From Blautia sp. OF03-15BH (GTDB lineage Bacteria > Bacillota > Clostridia > Lachnospirales > Lachnospiraceae): a DNA stretch of 64,000 nucleotides. Below are positions 52,734 to 60,998 of the stretch, one piece after another. The stretch is taken from assembly GCF_003463065.1 (NCBI RefSeq), contig NZ_QSCM01000002.1, positions 1 through 64,000 of the forward strand. Direction: 5' to 3'. The notes below the pieces were generated by a model that was not told the origin of the DNA, ran no database searches, and saw only the letters and a list, made by a program, of their open reading frames with translations. How positions within the stretch are numbered: the first letter of the stretch is position 1; the number at the start of each line of letters is the position of its first letter. The position numbers were made by a program, and so were the translations under genes.

Positions 52734-54350
52734 ATGAATAAGAAACTGGTAGTGGCCTTACTGGCCGGAGGACTGATCCTGGGATTTCCCGCTGCACCCA
52801 AGGCGGCGGGAAATGTCAGTGTGCCCGGTAGTCTCCATGAAGTGGAAAAACGCGGTGTGCAGAAGGTTGGAACAAAATATTATTATTTTGATCCCAAAAC
52901 CGGTGTACGCAAAAAGGGACTTCTTTCTGTTTCAGGAAAAATGTATTACTTTACCAGTCGTTGGTATGCGGTAAAAGGGTTCCATCGTGTAAATGGGAGG
53001 CTTTTATTTACCAACGAAAGAGGATTGGTATGCCGTCCGTCAGGCCTGGTGGTCCAGGCAGGGCGGCGGTATTATTTTGACCCGAAAACAGGAAAGAAAA
53101 AGACTGGCTGGATCAGGATCGGTTCTCAGGAATATTATTTTAACCGCATAAACGGGAGAGCTCTGACCGGCTGGCGGACGGTAAAAGGAAAAAAATACTA
53201 TTTTAATGCCAGGGGTATTCTTCTGTCCAACCGCTGGATCGGTCCCAATTACTATGTGGATGATGATGGTTCCATGCATAAGGGCTGGCTGCAGCTGGGA
53301 GATGAGACTTATTATCTGGATGAGAAGACGGGGCGGATGAAAAAAGGTTTTGTGACGATAAAAAACAAAACCTATTATTTTGATGAAGAAGGTCTTCTGA
53401 CCAGGGGAAGTTGGGTAGAAAACTGTTATCTGGACGAGAATGGTCAGATGCAGAAAAACAGCTGGATCGGCGCCTGGTATGTGGGAGAGGACGGAAAGAA
53501 GACCGGAAAGAAGAGAACACCGGGATTCTTTACAGAAAATAATAAAACATTTTATTTAGACGGCAGTTATCAGAAACGGACCGGCTGGATCTACGTAGGA
53601 GAGAAGGCTTATTATTTTGATGAAGCATCCGGGGAACTCCAGGAGAATACCTGGATCGGAGACTATTATACAGACGAATATGGAAGCCGGGTGACGGAAC
53701 GGATCTGTACGGTGGATGGAAAGACCTATTATTTTGATGCGGACGGACTTCCGGCAAAAGGCATGGTCCATGTGGATCAGGACAGCTATTTCTTTGACAA
53801 TTACGGTGTGATGACTACCGGCTTTCTTGAAGTGGCCGGGACAAAGTATTATTTTATGCCGGGAACGGGAAAAATGGCAAGGAGCACAGAACTTTCCCTG
53901 AAAGGCATCCGTTATCTTTTTGATGAAAACGGAAGGGTGATCAAGGAAACAAAAGTTTCTGCCGGTGCGGAAAAAGGACAGGCCATCGCGGATTATGCCC
54001 GGCTTTTTGAAGGGAAACCGTATAAAAACGGCGGCACCAGTCTGACCGAAGGCGCGGATTCTTCCGGTTTTACCCAGGCAGTACTGGCTCACTTCAATAT
54101 TTCGGTTCCCAGGCTCTCAGCAGGACAGCTTACCGGTACTTCTTCTTATGGCGGCTCTTATGACAGACCGAAAAAGATCACGGTCAAGGAGCTTCAGCCA
54201 GGAGATCTTGTATTTTATGGAAATCCGGTGAACCATGCAGCCATTTATCTTGGGAATGGTACGATCATTCATGCTTTTAATGAAGAACGGGGGATTATCC
54301 GTACCGTTTATAATTATCGGACGATCACGGGCTGCGCCCGGTACTGGTAA
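52734..54350 (+). CDS. secreted repeat protein with NlpC/P60-like domain, Cys to Ser
   Basis: A 538-residue exported protein. Residues 1-25 are a signal peptide (KKLVVALLAGGLILGFPAAP). Residues 35-410 hold about 15 copies of a choline/glucan-binding-type repeat (KYYYFDPKTG, YYFNARGIL, YYFDEEGLL), which anchor such proteins to wall polymers. Residues 425-538 resemble an NlpC/P60 peptidase. The usual DCSGF is EGADSSGFTQ, with Ser443 in place of the nucleophilic Cys; a single base change from TGT to TCT would do this. The His (NPVNHAAIYLG, about residue 501) remains, as does IIHAFNEERG. It may be inactive, a binding protein, or an unusual hydrolase. Confidence 0.85.
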   Translation: MNKKLVVALLAGGLILGFPAAPKAAGNVSVPGSLHEVEKRGVQKVGTKYYYFDPKTGVRKKGLLSVSGKMYYFTSRWYAVKGFHRVNGRLLFTNERGLVCRPSGLVVQAGRRYYFDPKTGKKKTGWIRIGSQEYYFNRINGRALTGWRTVKGKKYYFNARGILLSNRWIGPNYYVDDDGSMHKGWLQLGDETYYLDEKTGRMKKGFVTIKNKTYYFDEEGLLTRGSWVENCYLDENGQMQKNSWIGAWYVGEDGKKTGKKRTPGFFTENNKTFYLDGSYQKRTGWIYVGEKAYYFDEASGELQENTWIGDYYTDEYGSRVTERICTVDGKTYYFDADGLPAKGMVHVDQDSYFFDNYGVMTTGFLEVAGTKYYFMPGTGKMARSTELSLKGIRYLFDENGRVIKETKVSAGAEKGQAIADYARLFEGKPYKNGGTSLTEGADSSGFTQAVLAHFNISVPRLSAGQLTGTSSYGGSYDRPKKITVKELQPGDLVFYGNPVNHAAIYLGNGTIIHAFNEERGIIRTVYNYRTITGCARYW

Positions 54351-54397
54351 AAGAAAAGATTTTCTTAAAACGGCTATTCAAACATACAGCGGCATGT

Positions 54398-54403
54398 TAT
54401 AAT
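54398..54403 (+). promoter_or_regulatory. TATAAT -10 box before trkA
   Basis: TATAAT lies about 62 bases before the trkA start. No good -35 is seen at 16-18 bases. Confidence 0.4.
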
Positions 54404-54464
54404 AGCTTCGGCTATGCGTCAAAACGTATGGTACATTTCTAATTTTTTATTTTTAGGAGAAGGT

Positions 54465-55826
54465 ATGTACATTATTATTATCGGGTGCGGAAAGGTCGGT
54501 CTCAGTCTGGCAGAACAGCTGAGCGATGAAAACCATGACATTACCCTCGTGGATTCTTCTGCTGACAAATTACAGAATCTTTCGGATGATCTGGATGCCA
54601 TGAAAGTTCTGGGAAACGGAGCCAGCGTCAGTACCCTTCAGGATGCGGGTATTGAGAGAGCGGACATTCTGATCGCTGTTACCGGTTCAGATGAACTGAA
54701 TCTTTTGTGTTGCCTGATTGCGAAAAAGGCCGGTCATGCAAGTACCATTGCGAGAGTCAGAAATCCTATTTACAACAACGAAATTGATTTTATCAGGGAA
54801 AGCATTGGGCTTTCCATGATTATCAATCCGGAACTGGCAGCAGCCACTGAGATTTCCCGGATCCTTCGTTTTCCTTCGGCGATTAAGATCGATACGTTTG
54901 CAAAAGGCCGGGCGGAACTTCTGAAATTCAAGCTGAAACCGGAATTCCGTCTGGGCGGCAACCGGATCATGGATATCATGGAGCGTTATCGCTGCGATAT
55001 CCTGTTTTGCAGTGCAGAGCGTGATAATACCGTTTATATTCCCGATGGTAATTTTATTTTGCATGATGGAGATGTCATTTCCATCATTGCCACACCTAAG
55101 AATGCGGCCGAGTTTTTCCGCAAGGTAGGTCTGAAGACCAATCAGGTAAAAAATACCATGATCGTAGGCGGCGGCACCATTGCTTATTATCTGGCAAAGC
55201 AGCTTCAGGATATGAAGATCCGGGTACGGATCATCGAACTGAACAGGGAACACTGCGAACATTTAAGCAAGATCCTGCCCGGAGTGACGGTTATCAATGG
55301 TGACGGAACCAACAGGGATCTTCTGATGCAGGAAGGACTTCCGCATGCAGAGTCTCTTGTAAGTCTGACAAATATGGATGAGGAGAATATTTTCCTGTCT
55401 CTTTTTGCACAGCAGCAGAACAGCAGTCTGAAAACGGTGACGAAGGTAAACCGCGTGGCTTATACGGAGATCATCGACAGGCTGGATATTGGCAGCGTGA
55501 TCTATCCCAAATATATCACGGCAGATTATATCCTTCAGTATGTTCGTGCCATGCAGAACTCCATTGGCAGTAATGTGGAAACGCTTTACCAGATCCTGGA
55601 CAACAAGGCAGAGGCACTGGAGTTTGCAGTTCATGAGACTTCCGGTGTTACCAATATTCCTCTTTCCGAACTGAACCTGAAGAAAAATCTTCTCATCGGC
55701 TGTATCAGTCGTGGTGGAGACACCTGGATTCCCCGAGGCGGTGACAGCATCCAGGTAGGAGACCGTGTTATTGTAGTCACCACACAGTTGGGACTGAATG
55801 ATCTGAAGGATGTTCTGCGGAAATAG
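54465..55826 (+). CDS. trkA: potassium uptake regulatory protein TrkA
   Basis: A 453-residue cytosolic gating subunit. ATG at 54465 is chosen because AGGAGAAGG precedes it; the frame from 54414 has no site. Residues 1-130 form an RCK_N domain (YIIIIGCGKVGLSLAEQLSD), with RCK_C at about 145-220. The second half repeats the pattern (NTMIVGGGTIAYYLAKQLQD, then RCK_C at about 370-450). The double RCK form is typical of TrkA, which binds NAD(H)/nucleotides and opens TrkH. trkH follows after 13 bases. Confidence 0.93.
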   Translation: MYIIIIGCGKVGLSLAEQLSDENHDITLVDSSADKLQNLSDDLDAMKVLGNGASVSTLQDAGIERADILIAVTGSDELNLLCCLIAKKAGHASTIARVRNPIYNNEIDFIRESIGLSMIINPELAAATEISRILRFPSAIKIDTFAKGRAELLKFKLKPEFRLGGNRIMDIMERYRCDILFCSAERDNTVYIPDGNFILHDGDVISIIATPKNAAEFFRKVGLKTNQVKNTMIVGGGTIAYYLAKQLQDMKIRVRIIELNREHCEHLSKILPGVTVINGDGTNRDLLMQEGLPHAESLVSLTNMDEENIFLSLFAQQQNSSLKTVTKVNRVAYTEIIDRLDIGSVIYPKYITADYILQYVRAMQNSIGSNVETLYQILDNKAEALEFAVHETSGVTNIPLSELNLKKNLLIGCISRGGDTWIPRGGDSIQVGDRVIVVTTQLGLNDLKDVLRK

Positions 55827-55839
55827 AGGGTGATGGTTT

Positions 55840-57282
55840 ATGAATTACACAATGATAAAATACATCCTCGGATGGATTTTTAATTTTGAAGCAGCTTTCA
55901 TGGCACCTTCCTTTGTTGTAGGTCTGATTTATCAGGAAAAAGCTGCCTTTGCACTGTTTGCCACCATGCTTCTCTGCCTGGCTATTGGTACGCCTATGGT
56001 ATGCCTGCGCCGTCCGAAAAAAGCGGTTCTCTATGCAAAAGACGGTTTTGTGAGTGTAGGACTGAGCTGGGTGGTACTCAGCGTTATGGGAGCGCTGCCC
56101 TTTATTTTTTCCGGTTCTATCCCGCATCCGGTGGATGCGCTTTTTGAAACGGTATCCGGTTTTACAACTACAGGATCCAGTATCCTTTCCGATGTGGAGG
56201 TTCTGCCAAAATGTATTCTTTTCTGGAGAAGCTTCACGCATTGGATCGGCGGAATGGGAGTGCTTGTTTTTATGCTGACCATTCTTCCCATGTCCGGCGG
56301 CTATCATATGAATCTTATGAGAGCCGAGAGCCCGGGCCCTTCAGTAGAACGATTTGTACCGACGGTAAAATCCACTGCAAAAATCCTTTACGGGATCTAT
56401 ATTTTCCTGACGCTGGTGGAAATAGTGCTTCTTCTGATCGGAAAGATGCCGCTTTTTGATGCGCTGACGCTGACCTTTGGTACGGCAGGCACCGGTGGTT
56501 TTGGTATTAAAAATGACAGTATTGGAAGTTATACAGCTTACCAGCAGATTGTGATCACGATTTTTATGATCCTTTTCGGTGTAAACTTTAACGTTTATTT
56601 CCTGCTTCTTCTGAAAAAGTTCCGTCAGGGACTGAAAAATGAGGAACTGCGGGCGTACCTTGGGATCATTCTGGCAGCCATTCTTCTGATTACCATCAAT
56701 ATAGCCGGAAAATACAGCAGTATTTTTACTGCTCTCCGCCATGCAGCCTTTCAGGTTGGATCGATCATTACCACTACGGGATATTCAACCGTGGACTTTA
56801 ATGCTTGGCCTACTTTTTCCAAGACGATCCTGGTGGCTCTGATGTTTGTGGGAGCCTCGGCAGGAAGTACCGGAGGCGGAATCAAAGTCTCCCGTATTCT
56901 GATCCTGGCCAGAAGCGTGAAGAAGGAACTGAAACAATACCTTCATCCACACATCATTTCCAAGATAAAAATGGATGGAAAGCCGGTGGAACATGAGGTC
57001 GTACGATCCATCAATGTATTTCTGGTGGCGTATCTTTTTATCTATGCGGTATCCATTCTGGTCGTTTCGCTGGATAATTTTGATTTTACTACCACCTTTA
57101 CTTCTGTGGCAGCGACAATCAATAATATTGGTCCCGGTCTGGATCTGGTTGGGCCGGCAGCCAATTTTGGCCTTTTATCGGTACCTTCCAAGCTGGTATT
57201 GATCTTTGATATGCTGGCAGGAAGACTGGAAATATTCCCGTTACTCCTGCTTTTTGTTCCGGATACCTGGAAAAAATTCTGA
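55840..57282 (+). CDS. trkH: potassium uptake channel TrkH
   Basis: A 480-residue membrane protein built from four M1-P-M2 units. The selectivity-loop sequences are ETVSGFTTTGSS (about residue 105), GTAGTGGFGIKND (about 215), ITTTGYSTVDF (about 305) and ATINNIGPGLDLVG. It moves K+ into the cell with TrkA as partner. The gene starts 13 bases after trkA. A strong terminator follows. Confidence 0.94.
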   Translation: MNYTMIKYILGWIFNFEAAFMAPSFVVGLIYQEKAAFALFATMLLCLAIGTPMVCLRRPKKAVLYAKDGFVSVGLSWVVLSVMGALPFIFSGSIPHPVDALFETVSGFTTTGSSILSDVEVLPKCILFWRSFTHWIGGMGVLVFMLTILPMSGGYHMNLMRAESPGPSVERFVPTVKSTAKILYGIYIFLTLVEIVLLLIGKMPLFDALTLTFGTAGTGGFGIKNDSIGSYTAYQQIVITIFMILFGVNFNVYFLLLLKKFRQGLKNEELRAYLGIILAAILLITINIAGKYSSIFTALRHAAFQVGSIITTTGYSTVDFNAWPTFSKTILVALMFVGASAGSTGGGIKVSRILILARSVKKELKQYLHPHIISKIKMDGKPVEHEVVRSINVFLVAYLFIYAVSILVVSLDNFDFTTTFTSVAATINNIGPGLDLVGPAANFGLLSVPSKLVLIFDMLAGRLEIFPLLLLFVPDTWKKF

Positions 57283-57289
57283 CAGACAG

Positions 57290-57333
57290 GGCAGACTGAC
57301 ACAGCAATCGCAGTGTGGTCTGCCTTTTTCTTT
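57290..57333 (+). terminator. terminator after trkH
   Basis: GGCAGAC (57290-57296) pairs with GTCTGCC (57318-57324), with an inner ACAC/GTGT stem, then TTTTTCTTTTTTT. Confidence 0.9.
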
Positions 57334-57356
57334 TTTTACTGTTGTAGAAAAAATGC

Positions 57357-57385
57357 TTGCATTTTTTTGGAAATCATGGTATTCT
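57357..57385 (+). promoter_or_regulatory. tRNA-Leu promoter
   Basis: TTGCAT (57357-57362), a 17-base spacer and TATTCT (57380-57385), 15 bases before the tRNA. Confidence 0.7.
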
Positions 57386-57399
57386 AGCATAGTTGACAG

Positions 57400-57482
57400 G
57401 CCGGCGTGTCGGAATGGCAGACGATGCAGACTCAAAATCTGTTGCGGGCAACCGCGTGCGGGTTCAAGTCCCGCTGCCGGCA
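57400..57482 (+). tRNA. tRNA-Leu (anticodon CAA)
   Basis: An 83-base tRNA with acceptor GCCGGCG/TGCCGGC, anticodon loop CTCAAAA (CAA), a variable arm (TTGCGGGCAACCGC region) and the T arm GCGGG-TTCAAGT-CCCGC. CCA is not encoded. The mobile element begins soon after its terminator. Confidence 0.95.
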
Positions 57483-57494
57483 TTAGATAATGAT

Positions 57495-57535
57495 AATCCG
57501 AACCCGGTTCCAATCGGGGACGGCTTCGGATTTTT
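57495..57535 (+). terminator. tRNA-Leu terminator
   Basis: AATCCGAA (57495-57502) pairs with TTCGGATT (57525-57532), with an inner CCCG/CGGG stem, then TTTT. Confidence 0.85.
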
Positions 57536-57558
57536 AGTATATCTTTAGTGCGAAAAGC

Positions 57559-57594
57559 AAAAGCGGCGGTATCGTGAGTGATACCGCCGCTTTT
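57559..57594. terminator. terminator at the end of the mob operon
   Basis: AAAAGCGGCGGTATC (57559-57573) pairs with GATACCGCCGCTTTT (57580-57594). On the minus strand it is followed by a short T-rich stretch and should end the relaxase operon. Confidence 0.85.
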
Positions 57595-57595
57595 G

Positions 57596-57766
57596 TCATA
57601 CGCTCCTTTTCTTTTCTGTTTCTTTTGCCCTCTGCGCTTTCCATTCTTCAAATTCTTTTTTACCCTCCGGGCTTTCAAAAAAATTTTGGATTTCGGGAAG
57701 TAAGCACCGGGCAAGGGCTTCTATCTCATGCTGGGGGATATTTGTGTCCGGTTGCTTTTTTGCCAT
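57596..57766 (-). CDS. small protein of the mobilizable element
   Basis: A 56-residue, charged product (MAKKQPDTNIPQHEIEALAR, then CLLPEIQNFFESPEGKKEFE and a Lys/Glu-rich end). ATG 57766 has AAAGGCG upstream, so the shorter form is used rather than the frame from 57796. Proteins of this kind are often found downstream of mob genes in gut Firmicute elements. The function is unknown. Confidence 0.6.
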   Translation of the reverse strand: MAKKQPDTNIPQHEIEALARCLLPEIQNFFESPEGKKEFEEWKAQRAKETEKKRSV

Positions 57767-57839
57767 ATATCGCCTTTCTCTGTATTTAGTTTTCAAGGTA
57801 CACTGCCGCTGTGCGGCGTGAAATGTTTTCTGTCATCAA

Positions 57840-58780
57840 TCACCGTTCCCTTGTGTGCCGCTGCTGCCGTTTCAGTTCCGCCAGTATATCCGGCGGGATA
57901 CGGTCAACCAGCCGCTGTAAATCGTCCAGTTCACTTTTCAGCTTTGCCTGTTCCATCGTATCTTTCATCTTGCCTTTTTCGCTGGCCTTTGCCCTTGCTT
58001 CCAGCTTTTCATTTGCCGCCAACAGGTCATTGATTGTGACCTTGTACTTTTTCAGTTGCCGGAGAAATTCTCCATCTGCGGAAACCACTTTTTCAGCATG
58101 GAGAGGGCTTCCTCTTTCTTCTTTCCGGCATTGAACGGGGTAATACCGTCCAGCGTGGCTTCAATGGCTCTTGCCTGTTTTGAGAGATTGACCGCCTGCT
58201 TGAACAGACGTGTGGGGATATGCTTCCTGCCTGTCTTGCTGGGACTTTCCCCACGCTCCAAGTTGGGATATTTCTCCACCATATAGGCGTGAAAATCGTC
58301 CTGCCATTTTGTGAGGTTGGCTCTGTTCCCAATAATATCCTTTGCACACAAGCGGTTGTCCTCTGTCAGAGGGACAAAGACCAAATGCAGGTGGGGCGTT
58401 TTCTCGTCCATGTGTACCACCGCCGACACGATATTTTCTGTCCCTACCCGCCCGATTAAGAAATCAGCCGCCCTCTGGAAAAATTCCTGTATCTCCTTTG
58501 GGGACTTCTTCTTGAAAAACTCCGGGCTGGCGGTAATCAGCGTATCTACAAACCGGGTGCTGGCCCTGCGAGTGCGACAGTCAGCCTGTTCAATACGGTT
58601 CTGTATAAAGTGGTAGTACCTGCCCTCCGGCTTAACAATGTGGAAATTGTACTTGCTTCGGCTGGTGTCAATGTCGGGATTGCTGGCGTACTGTTCCTTT
58701 TGCCGTTCGTGATGGGCTTCCAGCGGTCTTGCCGGATTTCCCTTGTGCTTTTCAAATCGCAAAATTGCGTGTTGTGCCAT
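57840..58780 (-). pseudogene. mobV: MobV relaxase gene broken by a frameshift
   Basis: This gene would encode a MobV (Pre/Mob) relaxase of about 320 residues that nicks oriT and pilots DNA in mobilization. The first frame (58780-58052) gives 242 residues with HAILRFEKHKGN, YASNPDIDTSRSKYNFHIVK, HMDEKTPHLHLVFVPL and KTGRKHIPTRLFKQ. It then runs into a stop after QMENFSGN. The second frame (58088-57840) continues with QLKKYKVTINDLLAANEKLE and a coiled-coil tail. A missing base near 58059-58062 (GGC where GGGC is expected) explains the break. The N-terminal catalytic domain is intact, so partial activity is possible; a sequencing error is also possible. Confidence 0.85.
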
Positions 58781-58810
58781 GAAACTCCTTTCCCCATTCC
58801 GTTCCTTTCC

Positions 58811-58834
58811 GGGACTTTTCCACAGGAAAATCCC
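58811..58834. other. inverted repeat upstream of the relaxase gene, oriT candidate
   Basis: GGGA.TTTTCC and GGAAAATCCC form a hairpin with a 3-base loop and one bulge. oriT sites of MobV elements usually lie upstream of the relaxase and contain inverted repeats. No known nick sequence was recognised. Confidence 0.35.
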
Positions 58835-58965
58835 GCAGAAAATATCTCGGATAGGATAGGAATGGATAAGATATAAATAAAATCGTTTTAATCTTTGTAT
58901 TTCTATATACCGTCCGGTTTTCGTACTTCAAGAGGATTGATTATCGTACTCTATGAGTGCGGTTT

Positions 58966-59361
58966 TCAGTCCTCCGGCGTTCCATAATTGGATTTCTTGA
59001 AGTCGGTGTTTGGAACCGCTTCGTAGGATTTTGGATAAATACGGTTGGGTTTTCCACAGCCCTGTTTCTGGATTTCTACCAGTCCGGCATATTGCAACTC
59101 CCGCAGGGTGTTGACCGCTTTCTGCCGCCCGCAGTGGAGCAGCTCCACTACCTCGTTAATGGGATAGTAGAGGTAAATCCGCCCGTATTCGTCCGCCCAC
59201 CCGTTTTTTCGGGATAGGTCTGTCCGGCGCAGGATAAAGGCGTACAGTACCTTTGCTTCGTTGGACAGCGGCGTGAATGTGGGGGCTTCAAAAAGGAAAT
59301 TGGGAAGCCGGGTAAAGCTGACTGCCTTTTCCGGCTGATGGATATAAATGGTGTTTGTCAT
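58966..59361 (-). CDS. repA: replication initiator RepA, N-terminal domain
   Basis: A 131-residue protein with the RepA_N domain pattern: SFTRLPNFLFEAPTFTPLSN, EAKVLYAFILRRTDLSRKNG, WADEYGRIYLYYPINEVVEL, then KAVNTLRELQYAGLVEI. The domain binds origin DNA in low-GC Gram-positive plasmids. Full RepA proteins usually have a further C-terminal part of 100 residues or more. Here the frame ends early (GTPED stop) and the following bases show stops in all frames, so the gene may be truncated. It is the second gene leftward from the Cys-rich VLP gene. Confidence 0.8.
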   Translation of the reverse strand: MTNTIYIHQPEKAVSFTRLPNFLFEAPTFTPLSNEAKVLYAFILRRTDLSRKNGWADEYGRIYLYYPINEVVELLHCGRQKAVNTLRELQYAGLVEIQKQGCGKPNRIYPKSYEAVPNTDFKKSNYGTPED

Positions 59362-59472
59362 ATCGTGTTTTGTGGATGGTTAGAAGCCCGTTTTCGTGGA
59401 CAGACGGTAGTTTCTATTGCCTGCCCCTGTTCTGTGCTTGCAAAGTCTTGTAAATCAAGGACTTTTCAGCTC

Positions 59473-59886
59473 CTAACTGTCCACACAAGACCTCCTTTTC
59501 CGTTCACTTTCTGTTTTCTGCCGCCTGTGAACTCTGGCGGCACAGTTGGGACAGTATTTCGCCCGGTTGGACTTTGGGGCGAACACTCTGCCGCAGACCG
59601 CACAGCGTTTTAGCTCCTTATCCCGGAAAATCTCTGCTTCCAGCGTTCCGATTTGCGGCAAGACCGACCAGCGGAACCACTTACAGCAGACCGAGAAAGA
59701 AATGGTCTGGGGGCAGATGTGGGTGTCCCCATCGTCGAGGAGCATACAGTTCCCGTTCTCATAACAGCAGCACTCCCGTCGTATCAGGGCGTTTGCCTGT
59801 TTCCTCTGTGCCGGTGTTATGCGGTTAAGGGAACCGTCCGGCTTGCACTCTATGGGCGGTAGTTGTTTATATGGGTTCTTTCTCAT
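59473..59886 (-). CDS. Cys_rich_VLP-type protein of mobile elements
   Basis: A 137-residue protein with two cysteine clusters: CCCYENGNCMLLDDGDTHIC (about residues 39-58) and CAVCGRVFAPKSNRAKYCPN followed by CAARVHRRQK, a zinc-finger-like region. These match the 'cysteine-rich VLP' family often found next to repA and mob genes in gut Firmicute elements. The function is unknown; DNA binding is plausible. GGAGGGA precedes the ATG. It is the first gene of the minus-strand operon and is transcribed away from the XRE regulator. Confidence 0.75.
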   Translation of the reverse strand: MRKNPYKQLPPIECKPDGSLNRITPAQRKQANALIRRECCCYENGNCMLLDDGDTHICPQTISFSVCCKWFRWSVLPQIGTLEAEIFRDKELKRCAVCGRVFAPKSNRAKYCPNCAARVHRRQKTESERKRRSCVDS

Positions 59887-60070
59887 GTGTTCCCTCCATT
59901 TTTACTTCGCCGTTCTCTCCGAAAAGGCTTCCTGCCCCATTCCTGCGGCGTGTTTCTCCTTTGGTACGCAAATGCGCTACTTCTCCGGGAGAGGTATTCC
60001 TTTTCGGACGGTCATTCTGTTTTCAAGGTGCAGCTAATCAATGAACTACCCTAAGTCTACACGAAAAAAA

Positions 60071-60143
60071 TGCAATTCCCGGAATCTTGCGAGAATTGCA
60101 TTTTAGGAAAATATTCAATCTCAAAATTGCATTTCTGCAATTC
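60071..60143. promoter_or_regulatory. paired GAATTGCA operators in the divergent region
   Basis: TGCAATTC (60071-60078)/GAATTGCA (60093-60100) and AATTGCA (60125-60131)/TGCAATT (60136-60142) are two inverted repeats of the same half-site. The second overlaps the -35 of the XRE promoter. The remainder of 59887-60070 shows no gene. Confidence 0.7.
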
Positions 60144-60154
60144 TCCTGTATAAT
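60127..60154 (+). promoter_or_regulatory. promoter of the XRE-phosphoesterase operon
   Basis: TTGCAT (60127-60132), a 16-base spacer and TATAAT (60149-60154), 28 bases before the ATG. The -35 lies in an operator-like palindrome. Confidence 0.75.
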
Positions 60155-60181
60155 GGAAGTATGTAGAGGAGGTGCGTATCT

Positions 60182-60997
60182 ATGGCTTTACCCGGAACAC
60201 CCGGACAGCGGATTTCCGATTTATGCAACGGAAACCACATTACACAAAAGCAGCTTGCAAAGAAGATAGGCGTATCTGCTTCCCAGTTAAGCCGCATTGT
60301 CAGTGGAGAAACAAAGACGGTCAGCAGAGATATCCTCATAGGCGTGGCAAAGGAATTTAAGGTGTCCACCGACCACATACTGGGGTTATCCAATATCAGC
60401 GTCCGCAAAAGCTATGATATATCTGAATTGGGCTTGTCTGAGGGGGCAATCAAAGGGCTTGTGACGGGTACTGTGGATGTGCAAATCCTCAACCGGCTGT
60501 TGGAACACAAGAATTTCCAGAAACTGATGGACTTGATACGGATTTACTTTCAAGACACCGTAGCAAAGGGTATCATGGCACGAAACCGACTAATCGAGTT
60601 GGCAACGGTTTCCCTGTCTGATCTGATGAAAGAACACCCGGAGCATCGAGCAGAAGCAAAACAGGATTTACAATTTTTGAACGCCCAGAAGATGGGAGAA
60701 CATGAAGCGGAGATTGAGAAAATCAAGAATGTATTCCTTGCTATCCTGCGGGATATTAAGAAAGATATGGACAATGGAGAACAGCCAGGAGAAGCTGTGA
60801 CCGCCGCTATGTTCCAAACTATGCAGGACGCATTAGTTGAGCAGAAGCAAACGCCGCTTACCATAGACAATGTAACAAAAATGGTTGCTGGACAGACTGG
60901 ACAGCTTGTCCCGATGGACGAGGAAACAAGCAACCAATTCCGGCAGTTGATGAAGAAAATCATGGAGCAGACAGATAAAGAGATTGAGGTAAAATAA
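60182..60997 (+). CDS. XRE-family regulator of the mobile element
   Basis: A 271-residue protein. AGAGGAGGTG precedes the ATG. Residues 8-68 are an HTH_XRE domain (QRISDLCNGNHITQKQLAKK, IGVSASQLSRIVSGE). The remaining 200 residues are helical (LNRLLEHKNFQKLMDLIRIY; EAEIEKIKNVFLAILRDIKK) and of unknown function. It is divergent from the Cys-rich VLP operon, and operator-like repeats lie on its promoter, so it probably represses itself and perhaps the replication/mob operon. The big phosphoesterase gene begins 1 base after its stop, so both are one transcription unit. Confidence 0.85.
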   Translation: MALPGTPGQRISDLCNGNHITQKQLAKKIGVSASQLSRIVSGETKTVSRDILIGVAKEFKVSTDHILGLSNISVRKSYDISELGLSEGAIKGLVTGTVDVQILNRLLEHKNFQKLMDLIRIYFQDTVAKGIMARNRLIELATVSLSDLMKEHPEHRAEAKQDLQFLNAQKMGEHEAEIEKIKNVFLAILRDIKKDMDNGEQPGEAVTAAMFQTMQDALVEQKQTPLTIDNVTKMVAGQTGQLVPMDEETSNQFRQLMKKIMEQTDKEIEVK

Positions 60998-60998
60998 T

